Below, piece after piece: positions 18,825-32,184 of a DNA stretch of 64,000 nucleotides. This DNA comes from Prosthecodimorpha hirschii (GTDB lineage Bacteria; Pseudomonadota; Alphaproteobacteria; Rhizobiales; Ancalomicrobiaceae), in contig NZ_LJYW01000001.1 in the NCBI RefSeq assembly GCF_001305515.1, positions 5,368,857 through 5,432,856 on the forward strand, given 5' to 3'. The stretch's first letter is position 1. Each line of letters begins with the position of its first letter. A program made the position numbers and the translations under genes. A model generated the notes under the pieces. The model saw nothing but the letters and a program-made list of their open reading frames with translations, searched no databases and was not told where the DNA came from.

Positions 18825-20426
18825 ATGCTGTATTTCTCGCGCTGGAAAATCATCGCCATCGTGGCGGTCTGCCTCGCCGGCATCCTATTCACGCTGCCGA
18901 ACTTCTTCTCGCGCGAGACGCTGGCCGGATTGCCCTCCTGGGTGCCGGCGCGCCAGATGACGCTCGGTCTCGACCTGCAGGGCGGCGCCCATGTGGTGCT
19001 CGAGGTCGATACGCCGGCGCTGGTCAAGGACCGGGTCGAGATCCTGCGCGACGACGTGCGCCGCGTGCTGCGCGAAGACCGCATCGGCTATACCGGTCTC
19101 GGCAGCCAGCAGACCAGCGTGCAGGTGCGCATCACCGACCAGAACCAGATCGAGAAGGCCACCACCAAGCTCAACGGCCTGATCCAGAATCTCGCCGACA
19201 CCACCTTCGGCGGCAAGCCGGTCAACGACCTGACGGTCGAAGCCCCGGAACCGGGCCTGTTCCGCCTCACGCTGACCCAGGCCGGTCTCGACCACCGCGT
19301 CCGGCGCGCCGTCGAGCAGTCGATCGAGGTCATCCGCCGCCGCGTCGACCAGCTCGGCACGACCGAACCGTCGATCGCGCGGCAGGGCGCCAACCGTATC
19401 CTGGTCCAGGTGCCCGGCCTGCAGGATACCGACCGGCTGAAGGCGATCCTGCAGCAGACCGCGCGGCTCACCTTCCACATGGTCGAAGACCGCGGCCCGA
19501 GCGTGCTCGAAGGCGCCAAGTCGTCCGACACCGAGGTGCTCTACACCAACGACCCGACCCCGGTGCCGGTGCTGATCCAGCGCCGCGCCATGCTGACCGG
19601 CGAGGAACTGGTCGACGCGCAGGCGACCTTCAGCCAGCAGTCGAGCGAGGCGGTGGTCTCCTTCCGCTTCAACACCTCGGGCGCGCAGAAATTCGCGACC
19701 ATCTCGCAGCAGAATGTCGGCCGGCCCTTCGCGATCGTGCTCGACCGCACCGTGATCAGCGATCCGGTCATCCGCGAGCCGATCCTCGGCGGCTCCGGCC
19801 AGATCTCGGGCAACTTCACCGTCCAGTCGGCCAACGACCTCGCGCTTCTGCTGCGCGCCGGCGCGCTGCCGGCGACGCTGACCATCGTCGAGGAACGCAC
19901 CGTCGGCCCGGGCCTCGGCGCGGACTCGATCGCGGCCGGCAAGCTCGCGACCGTGATCGGCGGCGTCGCCGTGATCGTGTTCATGGTGGCGAGCTACGGA
20001 CTGCTCGGGATCTTCGCGAATGTCGCGATGATCATCAACGTCTTCTTTACCTTCGCGATCCTGTCCAGTCTCGGGGCGACCCTGTCGCTGCCGGGCATCG
20101 CCGGCATCGCGCTGTCGATCGGCATGGCGGTCGACGCCAACGTGCTGATCTACGAGCGCGTGCGCGAGGAACAACGGCTCGGCCGGTCCGCCATCTCGGC
20201 CATCGATACCGGCTTCACGCGGGCCATCGGAACGATCACCGACTCCAACCTGACGACGCTGATCGCCGCCGCGGTGCTGTTCTTCCTCGGCACCGGCCCG
20301 ATCCGCGGCTTCGCGGTGACGCTGGCGATCGGCAACATCACCAGCTTCTTCACCGCCGTGACCGTCACCCGGCTGATGGTGGCGCTGTGGGTGCGGCACT
20401 ACCGCCCCGCGCGCGTTCCGCTCTGA
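18825..20426 (+). CDS. secD: Protein translocase subunit SecD
   Basis: 533 residues, normal length for alphaproteobacterial SecD. TM1 near the N-terminus (IIAIVAVCLAGILFTL), the large periplasmic P1 domain beginning with the hallmark LGLDLQGGAHVVLEV, and five C-terminal membrane helices with GxxVDANVLIYERVREE (TM4 motif implicated in proton use). It follows yajC by 87 bases in the same operon and drives late translocation using the proton-motive force. Confidence 0.97.
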   Translation: MLYFSRWKIIAIVAVCLAGILFTLPNFFSRETLAGLPSWVPARQMTLGLDLQGGAHVVLEVDTPALVKDRVEILRDDVRRVLREDRIGYTGLGSQQTSVQVRITDQNQIEKATTKLNGLIQNLADTTFGGKPVNDLTVEAPEPGLFRLTLTQAGLDHRVRRAVEQSIEVIRRRVDQLGTTEPSIARQGANRILVQVPGLQDTDRLKAILQQTARLTFHMVEDRGPSVLEGAKSSDTEVLYTNDPTPVPVLIQRRAMLTGEELVDAQATFSQQSSEAVVSFRFNTSGAQKFATISQQNVGRPFAIVLDRTVISDPVIREPILGGSGQISGNFTVQSANDLALLLRAGALPATLTIVEERTVGPGLGADSIAAGKLATVIGGVAVIVFMVASYGLLGIFANVAMIINVFFTFAILSSLGATLSLPGIAGIALSIGMAVDANVLIYERVREEQRLGRSAISAIDTGFTRAIGTITDSNLTTLIAAAVLFFLGTGPIRGFAVTLAIGNITSFFTAVTVTRLMVALWVRHYRPARVPL

Positions 20427-20491
20427 TCCCGTTTCTTATCACCCAGGCGCGGCGCTCCTTCGAACGTCGCCCGCCCCGGATGGATTGACCC

Positions 20492-21439
20492 ATGCTGCGG
20501 CTCATACCGGACGATACCAAGATCCCCTTCATGAGGTGGCGGTCCGTCACCTTCACGATCTCGGTCTGCCTGCTCGTCCTGACCGTCCTGGCCTGGGGCG
20601 CCATGGGCATCAACTACGGCATCGACTTCACAGGCGGCAATCTGATCGAGGTGCGCCACAAGGGCGGGCCGGCCGATCTGTCCGAGCTGCGCAAGGTGAT
20701 CGGCGGCCTGGAACTCGGCGAGGCCCAGGTGCAGGGCTTCGGCCAGGGCGACGACGTGATGATCCGCCTGCCGGAGCAGCCCGGCGGCGACGCCGCCCAG
20801 CAGGTGGCGCTGAACAAGGTCAAGGACAAGCTCGGCGACGCCTACGAGATCCGCCGCACCGAGGTGGTCGGCCCGAGCGTCTCGGCCGATCTGCGCCGCG
20901 ACGGCGCCATCGCGGTCGTGGTCTCGCTCGGTCTGGTGCTGATCTATCTCTGGTTCCGCTTCGAGTGGCAGTTCGCCATCGGCGCCGTGCTGACCACCGC
21001 CCATGACATCGTCCTGACCATGGGGGTGATCATCATCTTCCAGCTGCAGTTCGACCTGCAGTCCCTGGCCGCGGTTCTGACGATCGTCGGCTATTCGCTC
21101 AACGACACCGTCGTGGTGTATGACCGCATCCGCGAAAGTCTTCGGAAATACAAAAAGATGCCGCTGCCGGAGCTTATCGACCTGTCGATCAACCAGACCC
21201 TGTCGCGGACCATCTGCACGGCGTTGACCACCTTCATGGCCGTCCTCGCCCTGTTCGTCTTCGGCGGCGAGGCGCTGCGCGGCTTCAACTTCACCATGCT
21301 GGTCGGCATCCTGATCGGCACCTATTCGTCGATCGTGGTCTCGGCGCCGATGCTGATCTTCCTCAAGCTGCGCACCGGCGGCAGCCCCGAGGGGGTGGCC
21401 AAGTCCGATGCGGCGGCCGCCGCCAAGGCCCGGCCCTGA
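20492..21439 (+). CDS. secF: Protein translocase subunit SecF
   Basis: 315 residues. TM1 then GINYGIDFTGGNLIEVR (the SecF D1 motif), and five C-terminal membrane helices with GYSLNDTVVVYDRIREN-type motif (here RES). It pairs with SecD. The tail after TM6 is short and Ala-rich. Spacing of 65 bases from secD. Confidence 0.97.
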   Translation: MLRLIPDDTKIPFMRWRSVTFTISVCLLVLTVLAWGAMGINYGIDFTGGNLIEVRHKGGPADLSELRKVIGGLELGEAQVQGFGQGDDVMIRLPEQPGGDAAQQVALNKVKDKLGDAYEIRRTEVVGPSVSADLRRDGAIAVVVSLGLVLIYLWFRFEWQFAIGAVLTTAHDIVLTMGVIIIFQLQFDLQSLAAVLTIVGYSLNDTVVVYDRIRESLRKYKKMPLPELIDLSINQTLSRTICTALTTFMAVLALFVFGGEALRGFNFTMLVGILIGTYSSIVVSAPMLIFLKLRTGGSPEGVAKSDAAAAAKARP

Positions 21440-21448
21440 TCCGCCGCC

Positions 21449-21831
21449 ATGGCGAGCGCACCGGCCCCAGGCTTCTTTCCCGGACGGGCCGCCGTCGAGG
21501 CCTATGGCAGCGGCGGCTTCCGCTTCGCCGGCATGAGCCATCGCGGCTCGATCCTGTGCCTGCCGTCCGGGATCCATGCCTGGACGGCCGTCGCGCCGGC
21601 CGATCTGACGCCGGCCGCGTTCCGGCTGATCTTCGACGAGACGCAGCCGATCGACATCCTGCTGGTCGGCACCGGAACCGGTCTCGTGCCGCTGCCGCCG
21701 GCCCTCAAGGCCCGCTTCCGGGAGCGCGGCATCAGTTCCGATTCCATGGCGACCGGCGCTGCGGTCAGCACCTACAACGTGCTGCTGGCCGAGAATCGGC
21801 GGGTCGCCGGGGCCTTTCTGGCGGTTGAAAT

Positions 21832-21835
<4 letters not shown>
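21449..21835 (+). CDS. Mth938-like domain protein (DUF498 family)
   Basis: 128 residues, 9 bases after secF. The core FRFAGMSHRGSILCLPSGI and DILLVGTGTGLVPLPPALK is typical of the Mth938/NDUFAF3-like fold. Mitochondrial homologues assist complex I assembly; the bacterial role is unknown. It is commonly found behind secF in alphaproteobacteria. Its stop overlaps the next start (ATGA). Confidence 0.9.
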
Positions 21836-24043
<2,208 letters not shown>

Positions 24044-24065
24044 CCGAAGGTCCGTTTGGGGTGTG

Positions 24066-24100
24066 ACGAGGGCCGCCGGCGCAAGCCGCGCGGCCCTCGT
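24066..24100 (+). terminator. Terminator-like hairpin after the TRAP binding protein gene
   Basis: Perfect 11-bp inverted repeat ACGAGGGCCGC (24066-24076) and GCGGCCCTCGT (24090-24100), 13-base loop, 22 bases after the stop codon. The following T-run is weak. Confidence 0.5.
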
Positions 24101-24514
24101 GCCGTTCGCCGGACCGGTTGCCGCGGGCGCCGTCGGCGCGATCGATTCCCCCGGGGGGCGGCAAATTCGGCGGCGGCGCCTCGGCGGCGCCCGGGGGGCG
24201 GCAGGCAGCGCCCCGGGGGCGTCTGGGCGGTACCGGTAAAAGTTGCGGTGAATTGCAGGCATCGCCATGGTCACGGCCAAGTTACCGGCACGGACCGCCC
24301 AGTCGAATCGATCACTAGAATGCCACAACCCGCTGTGTCTCGAATGCCACGGACAATTCATCGCCTTCCGGCGGGTCCCCAACACGGGCCGAAATCCGTG
24401 TGACACGGCAAAAATTTTTTGCATAGTGATGGGAACAAAAGAGCCTTTGCGATTCAGACGATCGCTGAACGCTCTGCTCAAGAAGTCTGCCAAGATCATT
24501 CGACGGGGTTTGCC
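24101..24514. other. Intergenic region before the BTLCP gene
   Basis: About 410 bases. The first part is very GC-rich, with GGCGGC and CCCCGGGGGG runs (24145-24225). From 24300 it becomes AT-richer with a run of T at 24414-24420, probably the promoter zone of the following gene. No gene seen. Confidence 0.45.
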
Positions 24515-25318
24515 GTGGACGTTGCGGATGCAGCAAAGCGCCGCGCGGGTGCCTTGTTGCGCGCCCTGCGCCTGCCGGTCGGACGGACGGGGGCGGCCTC
24601 CCATGTCGCCCGCACCGTGCCGGGCGCGGCCTTCGGGCGCGACGCGATCGCGATGCGGGCCGGGCCGATCGGGCCGGTCCCGGCCGGCTGGGCCCTCCGC
24701 TGCGTTCTCCTCGCCGGCTTGGGCGTCGGCCTGACCGTTTCGACGGCCAAGGCGCTGGACGGCGGGCAGGGGGCCGGGCTGCGTCCGGTCGATGCGCCGG
24801 CCGGCTGGGCGGATCTGTGCAAGCGCAGCCCGAGCCTCTGCAGCCATCACAACCGCGCGCTCGGCCGGGTCCGGCTCGGCGCGGCGACGATGCAGCAGCT
24901 GGTCGACGTCAATCAGGACGTCAACCATACGATCCGCTACGTCACCGACCAGGCCTTCCTCGGCCGCGAGGAATATTGGAGCCTGCCGATCGACGGCACC
25001 GGCGATTGCGAGGATTTCGCCCTGGAGAAGCGCCGCCGCCTGATGGCGCTCGGCTGGCCGCGCGCCGCGCTCCTGATGACGGTCGTGCTCGCCTTTAACG
25101 GCGAATGGCATGCGGTGCTGACCGTCGACACCGACCAGGGCCCCCTGATCCTCGACAACATGACCGATCAGGTCCTGCCGCCCGAAAAGACCGGCCACCG
25201 CTTCCATTCCAGCCAGAGCCGCGAGCACCCGAACCGCTGGGTCGCCTGGTCGGCCCGCGAATTCGTCGCCCGCGCCCCCGCACCGCCGACCCCCGCCGGC
25301 ACCGCCGGCCAGGATTGA
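24515..25318 (+). CDS. Transglutaminase-like cysteine peptidase (BTLCP family)
   Basis: Predicted 267 residues from a GTG start. The true start is uncertain: an ATG at 24653 gives 221 residues with a clean signal peptide (CVLLAGLGVGLTVSTAKA), which fits the family length better but lacks a ribosome-binding site. Catalytic triad visible: Cys in GTGDCEDFALEKR, His in GEWHAVLTV, Asp in LILDNMTD. Exported, presumably periplasmic. In other proteobacteria some members cleave or process surface adhesins; the target here is unknown. The stop lies in a 25-bp triplicated sequence. Confidence 0.85.
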   Translation: MDVADAAKRRAGALLRALRLPVGRTGAASHVARTVPGAAFGRDAIAMRAGPIGPVPAGWALRCVLLAGLGVGLTVSTAKALDGGQGAGLRPVDAPAGWADLCKRSPSLCSHHNRALGRVRLGAATMQQLVDVNQDVNHTIRYVTDQAFLGREEYWSLPIDGTGDCEDFALEKRRRLMALGWPRAALLMTVVLAFNGEWHAVLTVDTDQGPLILDNMTDQVLPPEKTGHRFHSSQSREHPNRWVAWSAREFVARAPAPPTPAGTAGQD

Positions 25319-25373
25319 ACACGGCACCGCCGGCCAGGATTGAACACGGCACCGCCGGCCAGGATTGAGCGCG
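25299..25373 (+). repeat. 25-bp unit repeated three times across the stop codon
   Basis: Three copies (25299-25323, 25324-25348, 25349-25373; last with two changes) of a unit containing CACCGCCGGCCAGGATTGA. The first copy encodes the C-terminal Gly-Thr-Ala-Gly-Gln-Asp and TGA of the BTLCP gene. Confidence 0.9.
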
Positions 25374-25571
25374 GCAACCAAAGGGGCGGATTTCGGGGGC
25401 CGGATTCCGCTTTCCCCGTCGCTCGGTGCCGTCCCGACGCCGACGGGCGCATCCGATCCCGCCGATGCGCCGGTGCGCCGCGCCGCTCAATCCTTCGGCC
25501 ATGTTGCGGCGCTCCTGGGAACCGCCTAGAACCAGCCGACTTCGACATGTCACGCGGGGGCATTCGCCACG

Positions 25572-27587
<2,016 letters not shown>

Positions 27588-27604
27588 TTTGAAGGCGAGC
27601 GGAC

Positions 27605-27692
27605 GCGGATCGACCATCGATCCGCTGTCCACCGTTGTCTGTGCAACTCGTTCGCAGGTGCAAAAAAAGAGGTTGAACTCTTTCTTTTTCTT
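27605..27692 (+). terminator. Double hairpin terminator after pccA
   Basis: First hairpin: GCGGATCGA-CCA-TCGATCCGC (27605-27625), perfect 9-bp stem. Second: AAAGAG-GTTGAA-CTCTTT (27666-27683) followed by CTTTTTCTT and preceded by a run of A, so it could terminate in both directions. Confidence 0.65.
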
Positions 27693-27857
27693 CGCCATTC
27701 CCTCGCCGCAGGCGGTTTGATCGAGGGGTCGGCGCCGGTGCCCATGAGGGCATGATGCGGTCCTGAGCGGCCGTGTCATGCCCTTCCGTCATTGGGGGCG
27801 CGGATGGGGCGGCACGGGCCGCCCCGGACGGAACCCGTCGCAAGCGAGGATGGCGTC

Positions 27858-28745
27858 ATGACCACGACCGGCAAGATTGCGTTCGGCAGCATCGTGGTCG
27901 GCGTCGTGGTGCTGGGCCTCAAATATCTGGCCTATCTGTGGACCGGATCGATCGCGCTCTATTCGGATGCGCTGGAGAGCGTGATCAACGTGGTCGCCGC
28001 GGTGGCGGCCTTCATCGCCGTCAGCCTGTCGGCCAAGCCGGCCGATCGCAACCATCCCTACGGCCACCACAAGGTCGAGTATTTCGCCGCCGTGCTGGAA
28101 GGCGCGCTGATCCTGATCGCGGCGCTGTCGATCGCGCGCGAGGCCTGGGGCGCCTATGTCGACCCGAAGCCGCTCAATGCCGACTGGCGCGGCCTGGCCG
28201 TCAACGTGGCGGCGAGCGCGATCAACGGCCTGTGGTGCTGGCTCCTGATCGGCTACGGCCGCCGCAACCGGTCGCCGGCGCTGATCGCCGACGGGCGTCA
28301 TCTCTTGACCGACGTGGTCTCCTCGGTCGGCGTGCTCATCGGCGTCGGCCTGGCGGTGGTGACCGGCTGGCAGGTGCTCGACCCGCTGCTGGCCGGTCTG
28401 GTGGCGATCAACATCCTCTGGTCGGGCTGGAGCCTGGTCACCGAATCGGTCGGCGGGCTGATGGATGCGGCGGCGGCGCCGGACATCCAGGAGAAGATCC
28501 GCAAGGCGGTTTCGACCCACGGGGAGGGCGCCATCGAGGCCCACGACCTCAGAACCCGCCATGCCGGCCGCGTCACCTTCGTCGACTTCCACCTGGTCGT
28601 GCCCGGCGGCATGACGGTCTCCGACGCCCACGACATCTGCGACCGGATCGAGGACGCGATCGAGGCCGACGTGCCGGATTCGATCGTGACCATCCACATC
28701 GAGCCGGAGGAAAAGGCCAAGCATCACGGTATCGTGGTGCTCTGA
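27858..28745 (+). CDS. Cation diffusion facilitator (CDF) metal exporter
   Basis: 295 residues with ~6 membrane helices. Metal-site motifs YSDALES in TM2 and DGRHLLTD in TM5 (D-x3-D / H-x3-D pattern of Zn/Cd-type CDF proteins), HPYGHHKVEY in the loop before TM3, and a C-terminal cytoplasmic domain (GRVTFVDFHLVVPGGMTVSDAHDICDRIE). Exports divalent metals such as Zn2+, Fe2+ or Mn2+ in exchange for protons; specificity cannot be fixed. An ATG preceded by GCGAGG is used. Confidence 0.92.
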   Translation: MTTTGKIAFGSIVVGVVVLGLKYLAYLWTGSIALYSDALESVINVVAAVAAFIAVSLSAKPADRNHPYGHHKVEYFAAVLEGALILIAALSIAREAWGAYVDPKPLNADWRGLAVNVAASAINGLWCWLLIGYGRRNRSPALIADGRHLLTDVVSSVGVLIGVGLAVVTGWQVLDPLLAGLVAINILWSGWSLVTESVGGLMDAAAAPDIQEKIRKAVSTHGEGAIEAHDLRTRHAGRVTFVDFHLVVPGGMTVSDAHDICDRIEDAIEADVPDSIVTIHIEPEEKAKHHGIVVL

Positions 28746-28792
28746 GGCCGGTCCGGGCCTCGCATGGATGCGCTCTGACGGGGGAACGGGAC

Positions 28793-29494
28793 GTGGCGAT
28801 CTGGACTGCCGTCAGCGATGTGGTCGCCGCGCTCGGCCAGGCGACCGGGATCGTGCCGCTGATCGATCGGCTGGTCACGGCGATCCGCCGGCTCGGGGCC
28901 GATTCGAAGCCGGTCGCCTTCACGGTCGCGCTGATCGCGCTCTCCGCCAAGATGGCCAAGGCCGACGGAATCGTCTCCCATGACGAGGTCGCGGCGTTCC
29001 GTCGCGTGGTCGAGATCCCGCCCGGCGAGGAGGCCAACGTGCAGCGCCTGTTCGATCTCGCCAAGGCCGACGTGGCGGGCTTCGAGCACTATGCGGCGCG
29101 CATGGCCGACCTTGCCGAGGGCGACGGCATCTTCCTCGCCGATGTGCTCGACGGGCTCTTCCACATCGCCACCGCGGACCTCTTCGTGCACCACCTGGAA
29201 ATCGCCTATCTCGAACGGGTGGCAGAGATTTTCGGGCTGGACCGGAACGCCTTCGAGCGTGCCGCCGCGCGCCATGTCCGGCTCGGCGGACCCGACCCCT
29301 ACCGGGTGCTCGGCCTCGCCCGCGAGGCGACCGACGAGGCGGTCAAGCGGCGCTGGCGACAGCTCGTGACCGAGAGCCATCCCGACCTGCACTTCGCCAA
29401 GGGGGTGCCGGAAGAGGCCCTGCAACTGCTCACCGACCGGGTCGCCGAGCTCAATAAGGCCTACGAAACCATACGGGCCGAACGGGGGATGTGA
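28793..29494 (+). CDS. TerB-DnaJ (DjlA-like) membrane-free co-chaperone
   Basis: 233 residues from a GTG start (VAIWTAVSD) after GGGGGAACGGG. The N-terminal TerB-like helical domain (VALIALSAKMAKADGIVSHDE) and the C-terminal J domain (DPYRVLGLAREATDEAVKRRWRQL) with intact HPD (ESHPDLH) give the DjlA layout, but no N-terminal membrane helix of DjlA is seen. Likely stimulates DnaK on envelope-related clients. It lies 47 bases after the CDF gene and just before the amidase. Confidence 0.9.
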   Translation: MAIWTAVSDVVAALGQATGIVPLIDRLVTAIRRLGADSKPVAFTVALIALSAKMAKADGIVSHDEVAAFRRVVEIPPGEEANVQRLFDLAKADVAGFEHYAARMADLAEGDGIFLADVLDGLFHIATADLFVHHLEIAYLERVAEIFGLDRNAFERAAARHVRLGGPDPYRVLGLAREATDEAVKRRWRQLVTESHPDLHFAKGVPEEALQLLTDRVAELNKAYETIRAERGM

Positions 29495-29525
29495 ATTTCG
29501 TCGTTCATCGGTTATTAAGGTGTGG

Positions 29526-30386
29526 ATGACCGTCGAGATCGCACCATCGATCGAGCAACCCGACACGGGCCTCGTCCAGGATCTCCGCCCCTCGCCGAAC
29601 CACGGCGAGCGCAGGGGGCATGCCCCTATCGACACCCTGATTCTCCATTACACCGGCATGCCGGCCGGTCGCGGGATGGACATGGCCGAGCGCGCCATCC
29701 GCTGGCTGGCCGCGCCGGAGAGCCAGGTCTCCTGCCATTACGTCGTCGCCGAGGACGGCCGCATCACCCAGATGGTCGCCGAGAGCCGGCGCGCCTGGCA
29801 TGCCGGCGTCTCGTCCTGGATGGGCGACAGCGACATCAATTCCCGCTCCGTCGGCGTCGAGATCGCCCATCCGGGCCATCCCTGGGACCTCGCCAAGGCG
29901 CCCGACGCCGACCCGCGCGATCCTGCGCCGGTCCATCCGGGCTATGGCGATTTCCCCGCCGTTCAGATCGACGCGGTGACCCGGCTCGCCGCCGACATCG
30001 TCGCCCGCAACGGCATTGCGGCCGAGCGCGTGCTGGCCCATTCCGATGTGGCTCCGGGCCGCAAGCGCGATCCGGGCGAGAAGTTTCCCTGGGCGCAGCT
30101 GGCTGCGTCCGGCGTCGGGCTGTGGCTCGACCCCGAACCGGTCGGCGGCGGCCGGTTCATGACCCGTGGCGACCGGGGCGAACCTGTCGCCGCCATGCAG
30201 GCCCTGTTCGGCCTGTTCGGCTACGGCATCGAGATCGACGGCGTGTTCGACGAGCGCACCGCCGACGTGGTTGCCGCTTTCCAGCGCCACTGGCGCCCCG
30301 CCCTGGTCGACGGCGTTGCCGACCAGTCCACCGTAACGACCCTCCACCGGCTCCTGCGTGCCTGCCGGTTGGCGGACGCAGCGTGA
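29526..30386 (+). CDS. N-acetylmuramoyl-L-alanine amidase (Amidase_2) with peptidoglycan-binding domain
   Basis: 286 residues. Start ATG 29526 after AAGG; GTG 29520 also possible. The amidase core has zinc ligands HYTGM (first His), WHAG (second His region) and HSDVAPGRKRDPG (third His and catalytic region), like AmiD. A C-terminal PG_binding_1 domain (VAAMQALFGLFGYGIEIDG... DVVAAFQRHWRP) follows. No obvious signal peptide, so it may recycle muropeptides in the cytoplasm or be exported another way. Same-strand neighbour of a lytic transglycosylase 11 bases downstream. Confidence 0.92.
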   Translation: MTVEIAPSIEQPDTGLVQDLRPSPNHGERRGHAPIDTLILHYTGMPAGRGMDMAERAIRWLAAPESQVSCHYVVAEDGRITQMVAESRRAWHAGVSSWMGDSDINSRSVGVEIAHPGHPWDLAKAPDADPRDPAPVHPGYGDFPAVQIDAVTRLAADIVARNGIAAERVLAHSDVAPGRKRDPGEKFPWAQLAASGVGLWLDPEPVGGGRFMTRGDRGEPVAAMQALFGLFGYGIEIDGVFDERTADVVAAFQRHWRPALVDGVADQSTVTTLHRLLRACRLADAA

Positions 30387-30397
30387 GGGCACGAGCC

Positions 30398-31408
30398 ATG
30401 GCTTTTTTCCCCGTTCCCCGTGCCGGTTTCGCCCTTGTCGCGACGGGCAGTCTGGCAATCGCCGGCGGCGCCGTCGCGGCGGCTGCCCTGGCCGATCTCG
30501 GCGGCCCCGCGCGGGCGTCGCGGGTCGGCATCACGGTGCAGACCGTCAAGGTCGACGGCGAAGGCTGGGCCATCCGCACCGGCGACGTGTCGGCGGCGGT
30601 GCCTGAAATCGCCGTGCCGCCCTCGGGACGGTTCGCGGCGGCGTCGGCCGATGCCACCGTGTCCGCCTTCGCGGCCTTCGATCTCGGCGGCGATGCCGCC
30701 GGCGAGCCGGCCGGGCATCCGGTGGCGGGCGCGGCCCGCTTCGACGAGGTGTTCCAGGCCTTCGACGGCGCGAGTGCGCGCTTCACCGTGCTGCCGGTGG
30801 CGACCGCCCCGACGCTCGCCTTCCGCACCCCGCGGCGCAAGCCGACCGAGACGGCCGGCGAAGTCCAGGTCGCCTCGCTCGCCATGCCGGCTCCGGCCGC
30901 CGCCGCCCGTCCCAATGCGCCCGCCGAGGCCGCGCCGATCCTGGCCGAGGGCATGCCGCGCAAGATGCCGAAGGGCGCCGCGCCCTATCTCGACATCATC
31001 AAGCGGGAAGCCGCCGCCAACGGTGTGCCGGTCTGGGTCCCGCTCGGCGTGATCTGGGTGGAAAGCAAATACGATCCCAACCTGCGCGGCACCCATTCGG
31101 TGGTCGGCCTGATGCAGGTGATGCCCTCGACGGCGCGCTATCTCGGCTATCGCGGCTCCAACCAGGACCTGCTGAAGCCCGAGGTCAACGTGAAATGGGG
31201 CATGAAGGAGCTGGCCAAGGACCTGCAATACGCCAAGGGCGAATTGTGCCTGGCCGTCGCCAAGTACAAGGGCGGCTTCATGACCAAGACGATCAATGCC
31301 GGCGCCCGCCGCTATTGCGACCAGCTGCGCGCCGTGACCGGCATGGACGGCGTCAACTACGTCAAGCTCGGCGCGCCGCTCTACGACACCAAGACGGCCT
31401 ATCGCTAG
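30398..31408 (+). CDS. Lytic transglycosylase domain protein (SLT fold)
   Basis: 336 residues. Signal-like N-terminus (FALVATGSLAIAGGAVAAAALA), a ~170-residue low-complexity middle, then a lytic transglycosylase domain with the catalytic Glu in GVIWVESKYDP and GLMQVMPSTARYLGY. Cleaves peptidoglycan glycan strands. The C-terminus has YCDQLRAVTG. Similar organisation to the protein at 32185-33153, suggesting a paralogous pair. The stop is followed by the composite repeat element. Confidence 0.9.
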   Translation: MAFFPVPRAGFALVATGSLAIAGGAVAAAALADLGGPARASRVGITVQTVKVDGEGWAIRTGDVSAAVPEIAVPPSGRFAAASADATVSAFAAFDLGGDAAGEPAGHPVAGAARFDEVFQAFDGASARFTVLPVATAPTLAFRTPRRKPTETAGEVQVASLAMPAPAAAARPNAPAEAAPILAEGMPRKMPKGAAPYLDIIKREAAANGVPVWVPLGVIWVESKYDPNLRGTHSVVGLMQVMPSTARYLGYRGSNQDLLKPEVNVKWGMKELAKDLQYAKGELCLAVAKYKGGFMTKTINAGARRYCDQLRAVTGMDGVNYVKLGAPLYDTKTAYR

Positions 31409-31420
31409 GCGCCGAAATCG

Positions 31421-31521
31421 GACATTTGCGGTCCGCGACTGTCGGATCGAATGGGCTGCCGGGTCAAGGCGTAGGGGATTCGGATTGACGTGACGGATGG
31501 GGCCATCCGTCTCGATCGAAC
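31421..31521 (-). repeat. Composite double-hairpin repeat element, copy A (minus orientation)
   Basis: Read on the minus strand: module 1 is GTTCGATCGAGACGGATGG with CCATCCGTC (9-bp stem, 31492-31500/31503-31511), then conserved AATCC and TTGAC (ends at 31463). Module 2 is the ATTCGATCCGACA...TGTCCGAT hairpin at 31421-31455. Modules occur in the same order as in copy C at 60812-60935. Confidence 0.75.
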
Positions 31522-32184
31522 GGCCGGGACTTGACGGGCGCGGGCAGGCGCGTCCCGACCGCTCTCGTCATGCACCTGATCGACAGGCCTGGCCGGGTGC
31601 GATCGTCCGGATCGCCACGGTGATCAGGGTTCGGATCGCGTCGGTTCGAGCCGGGCCCAGACCGGTCCGGCCATCGCGCGCCGGCCTCATCCGGACTGAT
31701 CGCCCGCGGGCGGGCGCCTCTCCCAGCCAGCATCGGGCCTCCGCAGGGCGGGTCTCACAGACCGTCTCGCCCGCCATGGCGCGGCTCTCCCGGTCAGCCC
31801 AGGTCCCGACCCGATTCTCCTGAGAGTGTCGCCACGCCTGCCCGACGGGCCGGGCAACCGCTTGCGGCGACGGGGCGATGCGTCCGCAGCACAGCGGCAA
31901 AACATTCGCCCACGGTGGCGCTCAAGCCGCGATTCCGCCGGATTCACCACGCGCCGCCCGCAATGATTCCTCATTCGGTCCGCCTTGCCGCACGATTCAC
32001 GGTCTCTTCTGGCGCGATACCACGGTCGGTGCAGGGGCTCTGAAAGGCTTGCGCCGTTCAGGCCGCCCGCCCGCCTCCGCGCCCGACGCGAGGGTCGGGC
32101 GCCCGGTCCGCGCGGGACGACCGGATCCGATCGGATCCGGCCGCCGGGCTCCCGCTGCCCGACCCAAAACGAGGGGACCTCGAC
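31522..32184. other. Long intergenic region between two lytic transglycosylase genes
   Basis: About 660 bases without a supportable gene. Open frames on both strands lack ribosome-binding sites and look like GC-rich chance frames. Many GGATCG/CGATCC and GGCCGGG-type words give it weak dyad character. The last ~150 bases presumably hold the promoter of the next gene. Confidence 0.4.

Noticed and set aside
18885-20399. Long minus-strand frame opposite secD
   Set aside because: Antisense shadow of a well-supported secD.
31522-32184. A protein-coding gene in the long intergenic stretch
   Set aside because: Frames of ~100 codons exist on both strands but lack start signals, families or consistent third-base bias.
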